Positions 27,363 to 34,519 of a stretch of 34,519 nucleotides of DNA are shown in pieces. The notes under the pieces are model-generated. The model did not search any database and was not told where the DNA came from. It saw only the letters and a list, made by a program, of their open reading frames with translations. Each line of letters begins with the position of its first letter. Within the stretch, counting starts at the first letter, position 1. The stretch comes from a virus. Made by a program: the position numbers and the translations under genes. The stretch spans positions 1-34,519 of IMG/VR virus record IMGVR_UViG_3300045996_000858. One strand, given 5' to 3'.

Positions 27363-27694
27363 TACTTCGTTATCTCGCTACAGAGGAGTTGTAATTCGGC
27401 GTTGCGTTCGCCGACGTTGAGGAGCGACGCAATCGCCAACGTCCGCGTACGGAAACCGTCGAACCATTCCAGCCGACAGTCGGCGGTAACGGAGTCCGTA
27501 TAGCGCATCGTTACTTGGTGCGTCGTGACGAGTCGTACCGACTCCGCCTTAATCGCTTCGGTTGCCGCGAGCGGGACGATAGCGGCGTAGACTTCGGCTA
27601 CGTCCTTCCAATCGTTCGCCTCTTCGCCGAACGAGTTGGATACCCGCTTCCGCTTCTGTACCGTTACCCTATTTCGTAGCGCTCCCGCTTGCAT
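27362..27694 (-). CDS. Head-tail adaptor/joining protein (110 aa)
   Basis: Starts MQAGALRNRVTVQKRKRVSNSFGEEANDWKDVAEVYAAIVPL, the typical beginning of the SPP1 gp16/phage head-tail joining family (GxLRxRVxxQxx...DxxGxxxxxWxxVxxVWAxIxP). A HQVTMRYTDSVTADCRLEWFDG section and a C-terminal NVGERNAELQLLCSEI complete it. The product closes the head portal and joins it to the tail. Located between the connector and gp10-like genes as expected. Confidence 0.9.
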   Translation of the reverse strand: MQAGALRNRVTVQKRKRVSNSFGEEANDWKDVAEVYAAIVPLAATEAIKAESVRLVTTHQVTMRYTDSVTADCRLEWFDGFRTRTLAIASLLNVGERNAELQLLCSEITK

Positions 27695-27699
27695 CTCTG

Positions 27700-28236
27700 T
27701 TACCCCACCATCGGCTCGCGCCGGAACATTTCGTATACGCGCTTAAGGCCGTTCTCTAACTCGTAACTAATTGGGCGCGTCATGCTCTCTCGGTTCTCGT
27801 AAAGCGTCCCGATATGAAGCAAGAGGGCGCGGCGGAGGGCGGCGGGTATCGTCGAATACCCGGCGGTATAAACGACAACGACGGGGTCATTCGCGCCCGC
27901 GCTGAAGTCGAGGTAGTCCCAATTACCTACCCGTTTAAGTTCGTAGTTGTCCGTTGATTGGAGTACGCCGTTGGCGGTAACGGAAGTAACGGAGTTGACG
28001 GGGCCGCGCGGGAGCCACAACTTGTCGCCGCTCCTGGCAACGTCCTCTTCGTAGTAGGTTGCGGTAATCGTCTGCGCGCCGAGCGAGCCCTGTATCTCGG
28101 ACTCCGCGTAGTTAACCGCGTCGTCGATTACCGTCTCTACGTAAGACTTCTCCGACTCATCATTGAGGCGGAGGTGAGTCTTAACGGTATCGAACGAGAT
28201 AGGCCGCGTTTGCGGCGTAGTTACTTCCCAACGCAT
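27700..28236 (-). CDS. Head-tail connector, gp6-like (178 aa)
   Basis: The sequence includes PISFDTVKTHLRLNDESEKSYVETVIDDAVNYAESEIQGSL and a later LRRALLLHIGTLYENRESM, the two helical signatures of gp6/gp15-type connectors (VKxHLRVDxxxxDxxxxxxIxAAxxxxE; AIxLLVGxxYxNRE). A beta insertion lies between them (WLPRGPVNSVTSVTANG). It forms a ring under the portal. Follows the capsid and two small genes. Confidence 0.9.
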   Translation of the reverse strand: MRWEVTTPQTRPISFDTVKTHLRLNDESEKSYVETVIDDAVNYAESEIQGSLGAQTITATYYEEDVARSGDKLWLPRGPVNSVTSVTANGVLQSTDNYELKRVGNWDYLDFSAGANDPVVVVYTAGYSTIPAALRRALLLHIGTLYENRESMTRPISYELENGLKRVYEMFRREPMVG

Positions 28237-28249
28237 TAACGTTACTCTC

Positions 28250-28477
28250 TTACTTGTTTGACTTGTCGGACTTCGCCTTGTCGGCGGCTTTGTCGTCTTC
28301 GGCCTTCTTCGCTTCTACGGCTACGGCAATCTTCGCCTTGATGAATTCGGCGGCGGCTTCGTCGTTGACGTCGTACGTCTTACCGTTCTGGAAGGAACCG
28401 ATGAGGGACGAAACGCTATCGTTAAATTGGATCTTCATACGGCGGCTATCTACCATTCTTTCGATTTTGGGTTTCAT
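28250..28477 (-). CDS. Small paralogue A (75 aa)
   Basis: Similar to the neighbour at 28485-28682: MKIQFNDSVSSLIGSFQNGKTYDVNDEAAAEFI against MKIKMKENVSSIHGTFCLGKWYDVSDEVGKDFV. The pair arose by duplication. The homologous start would be the ATG at 28438; the ORF is open to 28477. It ends in a Lys/Asp/Ala-rich tail. Short domains with a GKxYDVxDExAxxFIxxxxA pattern are known beside capsid genes in many phages, sometimes near the connector; the role is not settled. Confidence 0.7.
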   Translation of the reverse strand: MKPKIERMVDSRRMKIQFNDSVSSLIGSFQNGKTYDVNDEAAAEFIKAKIAVAVEAKKAEDDKAADKAKSDKSNK

Positions 28478-28484
28478 GTTGGTG

Positions 28485-28682
28485 TTACTTCGTTTCGGGG
28501 GTAATCTTGGACGTTACTACTTTGAAGTTGGCTTTCGTCTCTTTCTTCGCTTCGTCCTTAACGTCTTCGGCGTACTTCGCGTTGACGAAGTCTTTACCGA
28601 CTTCGTCGGATACGTCGTACCATTTACCGAGGCAGAACGTCCCGTGGATGGACGAAACGTTTTCTTTCATTTTGATTTTCAT
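28485..28682 (-). CDS. Small paralogue B (65 aa)
   Basis: A 65-residue homologue of the next gene, with the core VSSIHGTFCLGKWYDVSDEVGKDFVNAKYAEDV and a Lys-rich tail. A GGAG site lies eight to ten bases before the ATG. It is the first gene after the terminator that follows the capsid gene, so it is expressed from read-through or its own promoter. Minor head or neck role possible. Confidence 0.75.
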   Translation of the reverse strand: MKIKMKENVSSIHGTFCLGKWYDVSDEVGKDFVNAKYAEDVKDEAKKETKANFKVVTSKITPETK

Positions 28683-28700
28683 ATGCGGTTATCTCCGTAG

Positions 28701-28738
28701 AGAAAAGCCAACCGAGCGGCTATTCACCGCTCGGTTGG
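28701..28738 (-). terminator. Terminator/attenuator after the major capsid gene
   Basis: A perfect 12-bp stem CCAACCGAGCGG/CCGCTCGGTTGG (28708-28738, seven-base loop), followed on the minus strand by CUUUUCUC. Phages often attenuate transcription here to make more capsid protein than tail protein. Confidence 0.8.
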
Positions 28739-28751
28739 TTGTTAGATGCTA

Positions 28752-29921
28752 TTAAGCCATCTTGATGACGCGGACGCCGTTGGAGTTACCGGCGAAAGCG
28801 CAGTCCTGGAAGACGTTGATACCGAACTGGTCCGCGTACGCGGGTACGTTGACGTACCGCGTAAGGCGCGGGTCCTCTTCGCGGATGTACAGCGAGTCCG
28901 CGTTGACGAGAGCGCCAACCTTGTTGGTGGTCGCGACGGCGGAGAGGTATTCCGAGACGAAGATGGGGATACCGTGAATCGTCTGCTGGAATACGTTAGT
29001 CGGATCTACGTCCATGATGGGACGGCCGTTGCTGTCGGCGAGGCCGCGAAGCAACTTGTAGAAGCTGTCGCTTACTACCATCGCCATGTTGTAGCGGTAG
29101 GCGACGGGGAGGGAGTGTTCCCAAGTCAGGACTTCCGCGTAGGTAACGGCGGTGGCCGAAGCCGTCGTAACGGTACCAGTCGTAATCGCCTTGACGACGG
29201 TATCCATCGCGCTGTGCTTCGCGCGCTCAAGGCGCTGCGAGATGGACGGAAGGCAGTAACCGAGAAGGTCAAAGCCGTTCGCGTTCTGGACCGTGTTCGA
29301 GAACCAACTTGGCTTGCTCTCGTACAGCGAGGTGTTGAGCGAGATGGCGGTAGGAGTCGGATCTACCGGAGTCGTCTCCGAAGTCGCGCCTTCCGTCTTC
29401 GTCGCGCCGACGTTCGCGCTGTCGTCAATCTGCGGGAGGGTCAACTGCGAGGTTGAACCGAGGCGGATAGTAGACAGTCCGTAACGCGCGAGAACGGCCT
29501 TATAAGGGTTCTGCGGGGTAAGGACGTTGACGGGAGGAAGTACGGCCTTCGGCATGAGGGCGCTTGAACCGCTCGTGCTGATGGTACCGAACAACTCGCG
29601 GCTACGGACTTCGCCGTAGAGGGCGAATTCGTTAGCGGCGCGCTTGTAGTCGGCGGCGCTGAACTCGCGGGGAGCGGCGGTAAATTCCGCCTTGCCCTTG
29701 GGCTCGCTCTGCTCAATCTTGTTTTCGGAGAAAGCGTAGGAGGCGAGTTTCTGGCTCTCGTCTACGAGCGCCTTAATCTCGTCCATCCGAGCGTAACGCC
29801 TATTGTTCTGCTCAGTCTCTTCTGCGGTGATGGCGCGCTTTTCCGTAGCGGCCTTCTCAATTACCTTCCCCGCCTCAGCGTGAAGGTTCGCGAACTCGTC
29901 GCGCATTGCCTTAATGTCCAT
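28752..29921 (-). CDS. Major capsid protein, HK97 fold (389 aa)
   Basis: An N-terminal coiled coil of about 80 residues (RDEFANLHAEAGKVIEKAATEKRAITAEE) is the delta domain cleaved by the protease. Then come AADYKRAANEFALYGEVRSRELFGT, RYGLSTIRLGSTSQLTLPQIDD, ANVGATKTEGATS, SKPSWFSNTV, and IHGIPIFVSEYLSA near the end, all in the order of HK97-like capsids. The gene overlaps the protease gene by 11 bp and is followed by a terminator. Cleavage site not readable with certainty. Confidence 0.95.
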   Translation of the reverse strand: MDIKAMRDEFANLHAEAGKVIEKAATEKRAITAEETEQNNRRYARMDEIKALVDESQKLASYAFSENKIEQSEPKGKAEFTAAPREFSAADYKRAANEFALYGEVRSRELFGTISTSGSSALMPKAVLPPVNVLTPQNPYKAVLARYGLSTIRLGSTSQLTLPQIDDSANVGATKTEGATSETTPVDPTPTAISLNTSLYESKPSWFSNTVQNANGFDLLGYCLPSISQRLERAKHSAMDTVVKAITTGTVTTASATAVTYAEVLTWEHSLPVAYRYNMAMVVSDSFYKLLRGLADSNGRPIMDVDPTNVFQQTIHGIPIFVSEYLSAVATTNKVGALVNADSLYIREEDPRLTRYVNVPAYADQFGINVFQDCAFAGNSNGVRVIKMA

Positions 29922-30588
29922 TGTGTTTATTGCTTTCGCATTCGGCTTCTCCGTTAAAAGGCTGATGCTCTGCCAACCACAACGAGTAAACCCTATTTCT
30001 GTATTGTTCTTGTTTCAGTAGAGCGGCATCGTATTCCTTTGCGACGTCGCTTAAATTGTTATCGGCTTTATCTTCCGCTACCCCGATAGACGTCTCGTTA
30101 AACGCGGGTATCGCGGTAATCGTGACTTCGTCTACGTTGTATTCGGAGTAATTCTTAATCCGCTGCCCGTTCTCGTTCGTTTCGTTGAACTTCCCCGGGA
30201 TCATCGCGAACGACATACCCCTTACCTTGCGGTTGGATACCAACCACTCCAAGTCCCTACCGAGTTGCGTATCGGGCAAGTCGATTTCTACTTTCGCCCC
30301 GATATCGTCCATCGTAATCCTTAACGAGCCGTCGTCATTACGCGCGAGAACGTCGCGGAACGAGTGGTGGTAGAGGGCAAAGGTAGGAGTCAGGAACGTA
30401 GCGGAGTTGGGCAAAAGCCGAACGCGGTACCCGCCCCTGTCGTTGGAGACAGCGCCCCATACCATCGCGTACCCCGAGAGGGTAGCGCGCTTGCCTTCGT
30501 TGGCGACAACGGAGAATTCGGTTTCAGCGGCGAAGCGGATACGGTTGTCCGCCCCTTCGATTTCAGTAAAGGTAAACTTCTTATCCAT
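29911..30588 (-). CDS. Prohead (capsid maturation) protease (225 aa)
   Basis: I start it at the ATG at 30588, just before the portal stop. Residues include ATLSGYAMVWG (beta strand), YHHSFRDVLAR (His 74/75, catalytic) and VRGMSFAMI (Ser 126, catalytic), the HK97 U35-type signatures. The C-terminal 60 residues, after VDEVTITAIPAFNETS, are a charged extension. It cleaves the capsid delta domain during maturation. A longer frame up to 30840 lies inside the portal gene and is not likely. Confidence 0.92.
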   Translation of the reverse strand: MDKKFTFTEIEGADNRIRFAAETEFSVVANEGKRATLSGYAMVWGAVSNDRGGYRVRLLPNSATFLTPTFALYHHSFRDVLARNDDGSLRITMDDIGAKVEIDLPDTQLGRDLEWLVSNRKVRGMSFAMIPGKFNETNENGQRIKNYSEYNVDEVTITAIPAFNETSIGVAEDKADNNLSDVAKEYDAALLKQEQYRNRVYSLWLAEHQPFNGEAECESNKHNGH

Positions 30589-32233
30589 AGAATATCTCTT
30601 TGGCGATGTCCGCCAAATCCCTCTTTTGTTTGGTAGTCGCGTAGCGGCGGACTTCTGCGGCGTACGCCGTCCCAATCTTCCGCGTATCAATCGCTCGTTT
30701 GTTGAGTGAGTACATTGCCGACGCGAGCGGCGCGAACGCCTCCGCCGCGTACTCCGCTTGCTCGGACGCGAACGACTCCGCCCAGTCCCCGAGCGGCTTA
30801 CCCTCGCGCTTCTCAAACGCCTTCGCCGTCTTGTTCTCAACGCGCGTCGCGGCGTCGATTAGCAGCGGTTCGAGGACGGCGGCATAGTCCGCCCCTGCGG
30901 CGTCGTTCTCCTCGGGGGCGGTAGCGGTAGCCTCCGCCGCTTCCGCTTCGCCAGGATCGGCGGGAGCCGCCGTAGCGAAGGCCTCCGCCGTAGTCGCTGC
31001 CGACGCCGTTACGGGCGCTTCGGCGGGAGCTGCCGCCTTCGGGGCCTCCGCGATGGGTTGCGAAACCGCGACGGGTACGCGCAACTTGTCGCCGTCTGGA
31101 CCCAACGGCGGGACCTCAAGCAACGCCGCTCCGTTGTTGGGAGTCATCAAGCCGTTGTTGACGAGCGCGATTACGTTCGAAGTACGCGACGCCTGGTCAC
31201 CCCTCAACAAGCCGTCAACGTTGAAGCGGACGTAGTACCCGTCTTCGGCTTCGCTGTCGGTTAGCAACTTCGCCGTCAACTCTTGCTCCGCCTTGATGAG
31301 CCAAGACGTAAGCGAATACTTGATTACCTCTAACCCCATCTGTTCAACGTTCGCCCATTTGGCGTCGCTCATGAGGTAGACGATATGCGGCGGGACGCGG
31401 AGCATTTGGCATACTTCCGTTACTTGAAACTGCCGCGTCTGGATGAGTTGCGAGACGTCGTTATTGATTTGGGCCGTATTTAGCTTTGCGCCCGCCTGTA
31501 AAATCAGGAAGTCGTAGGCGGATGAACCGTTACCCTTGAAGTTTTCGAGGCTCTGCTTGAGCGTTGCCGCTTGTTCGGCGGTAAGACTCCCGGGGAGTTC
31601 GATACTTCCCTTTGCGAAGTTACCTTTAGCGAACGAGTCCGACGTATGCTTAAGGGTGTACTTCCCAACCTCAAGACTCTGTTTCATCAATTGTACGATG
31701 GGGTATCCCTTGATACCGTCGAAACCCAATACAGCGATATGGAGAAAGTCCGCGTCGGGGAATACGCGCTTTTCGGGGGGAATGCTCTTAACGTCCAGAT
31801 AGAACCATTTGCGCCCCTCGTAAACGAAGGGGGTTACTAGCTCGGGGTTGACGTTGAGTAGTCCGACAACCCTACCGCCGTCGTCGCGTTGGAGTTTGAG
31901 GTAGCCGTTGCCCCAAGTCGTCGCATGATGGATCCACGTTTCGAACGTCGTAAACGGGGTAGACACGGCGGACGTCTTACGGGACAGTATGGGGTTTAAC
32001 CAATGTCCGTCGGCTTTCGTCCGCGTCTCCCCAACCTTGCGGTATACCGCTTTGGGTAGGGCCGCGATGGTTTCCGAGATGAAGCGTACCGCGCTCCAGA
32101 ACGCGGGCACGGTCATAGCGGTGTATTCGTTTACGACGGTACTGCCCGTCGGCGGTACGTCGATTGAGCCGACAAGGGTAAACATCTGCGGCGCGGGTAG
32201 GTTGGTTGAGCCTTCGATAGTAGTTAATTCCAT
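30581..32233 (-). CDS. Portal protein (550 aa)
   Basis: The ATG at 32233 comes right after the large-terminase stop; the frame extends to a TTG at 32266 but that overlaps the terminase. Residues 30-375 are the HK97-family portal domain (PAFWSAVRFISETIAALPKAVYRK; WGNGYLKLQRDDGGRV; GYPIVQLMKQSLEVGKY; FQVTEVCQMLRVPPHIVYL). Then comes a low-complexity Ala/Pro/Glu linker of about 70 residues (about 390-460) and a helical C-terminal domain (AAVLEPLLIDAATRVENKTAKAFEK). The tail domain after the linker may be a fused accessory. The portal is the DNA gate of the head. Confidence 0.92.
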   Translation of the reverse strand: MELTTIEGSTNLPAPQMFTLVGSIDVPPTGSTVVNEYTAMTVPAFWSAVRFISETIAALPKAVYRKVGETRTKADGHWLNPILSRKTSAVSTPFTTFETWIHHATTWGNGYLKLQRDDGGRVVGLLNVNPELVTPFVYEGRKWFYLDVKSIPPEKRVFPDADFLHIAVLGFDGIKGYPIVQLMKQSLEVGKYTLKHTSDSFAKGNFAKGSIELPGSLTAEQAATLKQSLENFKGNGSSAYDFLILQAGAKLNTAQINNDVSQLIQTRQFQVTEVCQMLRVPPHIVYLMSDAKWANVEQMGLEVIKYSLTSWLIKAEQELTAKLLTDSEAEDGYYVRFNVDGLLRGDQASRTSNVIALVNNGLMTPNNGAALLEVPPLGPDGDKLRVPVAVSQPIAEAPKAAAPAEAPVTASAATTAEAFATAAPADPGEAEAAEATATAPEENDAAGADYAAVLEPLLIDAATRVENKTAKAFEKREGKPLGDWAESFASEQAEYAAEAFAPLASAMYSLNKRAIDTRKIGTAYAAEVRRYATTKQKRDLADIAKEIFYG

Positions 32234-32238
32234 AGTAG

Positions 32239-33864
32239 TTAAACCGCGAAAATCTTTCCGTCCCAATTGGCAAAGGCGTTGTCCGTAGTATCGAGTTCGC
32301 TCTTGAGGACTTCCGCGAGCGCGATAACTATTGAGAGTATTCCGTCAATCTTGGCCGTACGCCTTCCCGCATATCTCCCCTTCGCCGACTCTTTGACGGG
32401 GCGTATGCTGCCGAACTCGTTAGCGCGGCATTCGACGTTAGCGGCTTGCCATCTCAAGCAAGGGTTATCGGGAACGACAATCGTGCCCGCCTTCAACCGC
32501 CGCTCCAACTCCGCCGCCGCCCCGCCGATACCCTCGTAACTCTGCTTAACGGGTACGCATGTAACGCCTTGTTTCTCCAACCGAGCGACTAATAGGTTGG
32601 CGCGGTAGGAGTCATAACCGAGCGTCTTAAGTTGGTACTTCTCCTGTAGCCGCGCTATCAGTTTGGCAAACCGCTTGTGCGCGTCTTCGTCTACCGTATC
32701 GCTTTCGAGAAGCCGTAAATGCTTATCGGCTACCCAATCGGTAATCGGCAAACTCTCTTTGTCCTCTAGGTTGTACGCCGACGCTCGCGGGCAGTACGTC
32801 CATACCTTCGCGTAGAGTTTGTCTTTGCCCTTCCATACCCCCGCGATACTTGAGAAGTCGTCGCTTTGCGACAAGTCCATACCGAGATAGAGCGGTAGTT
32901 TCGACAAGTCCTCTTTCGGCTTCCCTACCGCGTCGTCCCATTGAGACATGTTCAACCATTTGTCCGCGCCTTGTACCCATTGGGATAGGTGGAGTCGGCG
33001 GAAGTTGGCTTCGGTTGCGCCGTTGGATTTGGCTTTGACGTAGAGCGTCCGTAAGTCGTCGATGGTAATTGTCTCCCCTATCGCGGGGTTGGCCTTCGCC
33101 CACGTCGCGGGGAGGCTCCAATCGTCGTCTTTGTCTGCCGCGTAGATACAAGGGTAAAGCGTCTCGTCTTTGCTACTGCCGTCCAGTACGCGCATCGCGT
33201 TTTCGTGGCGCTCCCAGCAAATCGTATCGCGGCTCGCGCCCGAGTTGGTTGCTACGAGTAGCAGCGGCTCCGAGCGTTTGAAGAGGTTACTTGTTATGAA
33301 GTCGTATATCTTCCGCGACTCCCATTCGTGGAGTTCGTCGGCGATGATGACGTTGGGGCGGAAGCCGTGTTTACCCTTCGCCGTACCGCTGACGACTTCC
33401 CATTTATTCCGCTTGCGGGGGTAGACGATGGGGTAATTCGTCTCCGTAAACTGCGGGGTATGGTGAATTAACTCTTTGAGTTTCGGAGACGCGAGGATAA
33501 ATGCTTTGGCGAAATCAAAAGTTATCTTGGCTTGTTTGACGTCGCTCGCGATACTGAATATCTGTTGCCCCTTGTACTTCTCCGCGAAGAAATAGTAGAC
33601 GCCTAGCGCGGCGAGAAAGGGAGACTTGCCGTTGCCCTTCGCGATTTCTAAGTAGAGTTCTCGGAAGCGTCGGCGGTTGTCTTCGCGGCGTTTCCATCCG
33701 AAGAGGTTACGCGCTACGGTACGCTGCCAGTCCATGAGTAGGAACGGCTTACCCGCGTATCTGTCTTCGCTGTGGAATAGGTACGATTCGATAAACTTAA
33801 CGGGACGCTCTGCGGCCTTCTCGTCAAAGTAGTACCGTTCGTTTTCTTCTAGCTTAAACGCCAT
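32239..33864 (-). CDS. terL: Terminase large subunit (541 aa)
   Basis: An ATPase domain with AKGNGKS (Walker A variant, about 75-81), NVIIADE (Walker B, 171-177) and LLLVATNSG (motif III, about 201-209). A nuclease domain has GMDLSQSDDFSS (Asp 330), a GYDSYRAN region and a later KIDGILSIVIALAE. The layout and the AKGNGKS motif are those of the HK97-type Terminase_1 family. It packages phage DNA and cuts it. It overlaps the HNH gene upstream by one base (TAATG) and is followed by the portal. Confidence 0.95.
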   Translation of the reverse strand: MAFKLEENERYYFDEKAAERPVKFIESYLFHSEDRYAGKPFLLMDWQRTVARNLFGWKRREDNRRRFRELYLEIAKGNGKSPFLAALGVYYFFAEKYKGQQIFSIASDVKQAKITFDFAKAFILASPKLKELIHHTPQFTETNYPIVYPRKRNKWEVVSGTAKGKHGFRPNVIIADELHEWESRKIYDFITSNLFKRSEPLLLVATNSGASRDTICWERHENAMRVLDGSSKDETLYPCIYAADKDDDWSLPATWAKANPAIGETITIDDLRTLYVKAKSNGATEANFRRLHLSQWVQGADKWLNMSQWDDAVGKPKEDLSKLPLYLGMDLSQSDDFSSIAGVWKGKDKLYAKVWTYCPRASAYNLEDKESLPITDWVADKHLRLLESDTVDEDAHKRFAKLIARLQEKYQLKTLGYDSYRANLLVARLEKQGVTCVPVKQSYEGIGGAAAELERRLKAGTIVVPDNPCLRWQAANVECRANEFGSIRPVKESAKGRYAGRRTAKIDGILSIVIALAEVLKSELDTTDNAFANWDGKIFAV

Positions 33865-34316
33865 TAGTTACATTGCCCCTTATCCGCCGCGCATTCCTTC
33901 GTATGAGGGCAGTAGCCGTAAAAGCCGATTGCCGAGTTGCAGTTGTGGCATAGGACGCGGAAGCCGTCGGGGTAGTTGTTAGTAATTAACCATCTGGCGA
34001 TATTCGGTATGTTATCTTCCCGCCTATGCCTAACCCCGCCGCCGTCGATATGGTCAATCGCTAGGAACTCGTAACGGCTCTCTCCGCAGCAGTCGCATTT
34101 ACCGCCGTAATGCTCTATGGCTTGGAGCCGCTGCCTACGCTCCCATTCGCGGGTGTAACTCCTACGCTTCTCGCGCTGCTCTTCCGTCAGGTTCTTTTGC
34201 CGCGCGGAAACGGCCTCTTTAAGGCATGACTTACAGCGACTCTGTTTGCTCTTATGCGGGTAGTAGTCGGTTAGCGGCTTATCGACGCCGCATCTGTTAC
34301 ATGTTCTCTTATCCAT
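33864..34316 (-). CDS. HNH endonuclease 2 (150 aa)
   Basis: I start it at the ATG at 34316. There are four Cys pairs: CNRCG and CKSC near the N-terminus, CDCCGE (about residue 75), and CHNCNSAIG (about 126). The core is FLAIDHIDGGGVRHR ... YPDGFRVLCHNCN, the standard zinc HNH nuclease with DH catalysis. It sits directly upstream of the large terminase with a one-base overlap, as in cos-type phages where an HNH protein works with TerL. It is not closely similar to HNH 1. Its start codon overlaps a 20-bp palindrome. Confidence 0.92.
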   Translation of the reverse strand: MDKRTCNRCGVDKPLTDYYPHKSKQSRCKSCLKEAVSARQKNLTEEQREKRRSYTREWERRQRLQAIEHYGGKCDCCGESRYEFLAIDHIDGGGVRHRREDNIPNIARWLITNNYPDGFRVLCHNCNSAIGFYGYCPHTKECAADKGQCN

Positions 34317-34335
34317 AATGTCGATTTCGACATTA
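34316..34335. promoter_or_regulatory. 20-bp perfect palindrome at a gene junction
   Basis: TAATGTCGATTTCGACATTA has 9-bp arms and a two-base spacer. It spans the stop of the 87-aa gene and touches the HNH 2 start. The half-site TTCGACATTA is repeated upstream of the MerR-type gene (3681-3690), so a shared protein site or control of HNH synthesis is possible. Confidence 0.5.
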
Positions 34336-34519
34336 CGGGAGCGGAGTCCTCTTACGCGGATAGACAATCGCTTGCTTGCCGTCCCGCTTCACCTCAATAC
34401 CGAGTCCGCGCTGTACCTCTTCGATGTACGGTAGTAGCAACTCCGCAATCTCTTTCGCTTTCGGCTGTACGAGTCCGCCCTTAACGTACAGCGATTGGAA
34501 GTCGTCCAACTTCCCGTCC
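34333..34519 (-). CDS. Hypothetical 87-aa protein, C-terminal portion (gene crosses the record ends)
   Basis: The second part of the gene that starts at 204. In this copy the frame enters from the right edge and ends at the TAA at 34333-34335. The unique part codes for VKRDGKQAIVYPRKRTPLP; the rest duplicates the sequence at 1-127. The stop codon lies in the palindrome before HNH 2. Confidence 0.75.
   Translation of the reverse strand, partial: DGKLDDFQSLYVKGGLVQPKAKEIAELLLPYIEEVQRGLGIEVKRDGKQAIVYPRKRTPLP
34393..34519. repeat. Terminal direct repeat, right copy (circularity)
   Basis: Exact copy of 1-127. Remove one copy to obtain the 34,392-bp circle. Confidence 0.95.

Noticed and set aside
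28746-29456. 236-codon rightward open frame
   Set aside because: Antisense to the major capsid gene.

Overview
The window is a complete, closed genome of a temperate tailed phage of the siphovirus type (HK97-like head, long non-contractile tail). The first 127 bases are repeated exactly as the last 127 (1-127 = 34393-34519), so the linear record is one turn of a circle of 34,392 bp and one gene is cut by the record ends. Genes are tightly packed, often with TAATG or ATGA stop/start overlaps, and many have Shine-Dalgarno-like AAGGA, GGAG or GAGGAG sequences, so the host is a bacterium. The host cannot be named from sequence alone. The cysteine-rich tail-tip genes and the ATP-dependent ligase fragment are compatible with a planctomycete-type host, but that is a weak inference.

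Layout. The late region is one long leftward (minus-strand) block that crosses the record ends. In transcription order it runs: coiled-coil membrane protein (10193-9849), a 1504-residue collagen-like tail fibre, a LamG-like protein, small virion or unknown proteins, a MerR-type DNA-binding protein, small terminase (P27 type), two tiny genes, HNH nuclease 1, two small genes (the second crosses the ends), HNH nuclease 2, large terminase, portal, prohead protease, major capsid protein, a transcription terminator, two small paralogues, four head-tail joining and tail-completion proteins, tail tube, two tail-assembly chaperones joined by a predicted -1 frameshift, tape measure, and four tail-tip proteins, two of them very rich in cysteine.

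The region 10.2-19.84 kb is the control and accessory part, with genes on both strands. It holds structured non-coding DNA at 10.2-10.6, 11.27-11.49 and 13.0-13.5 kb, including an operator-like cluster; a leftward set of small genes (12983-11840); four rightward genes, each followed by a hairpin (13745-16153); a leftward coiled-coil protein; a large serine integrase (leftward); a ligase fragment (rightward); a tRNA-like element; a small membrane protein; and a possible nuclease. I recognise no CI-type repressor, replication protein or endolysin.

Most interesting point. Immediately upstream of the serine integrase is a 45-bp imperfect palindrome (18063-18107) with the expected form of attP. 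It lies inside an open frame that encodes the last part of an ATP-dependent DNA ligase: motif V (WLKLK) and the whole C-terminal OB domain, with no ATG start. The centre of the palindrome, TGGCTCAA, is repeated exactly 78 bp (26 codons, in frame) downstream at the ligase motif V. I infer that the phage integrates into motif V of a host ligase gene and supplies a replacement 3' end, so that the lysogen keeps an intact, fused ligase.
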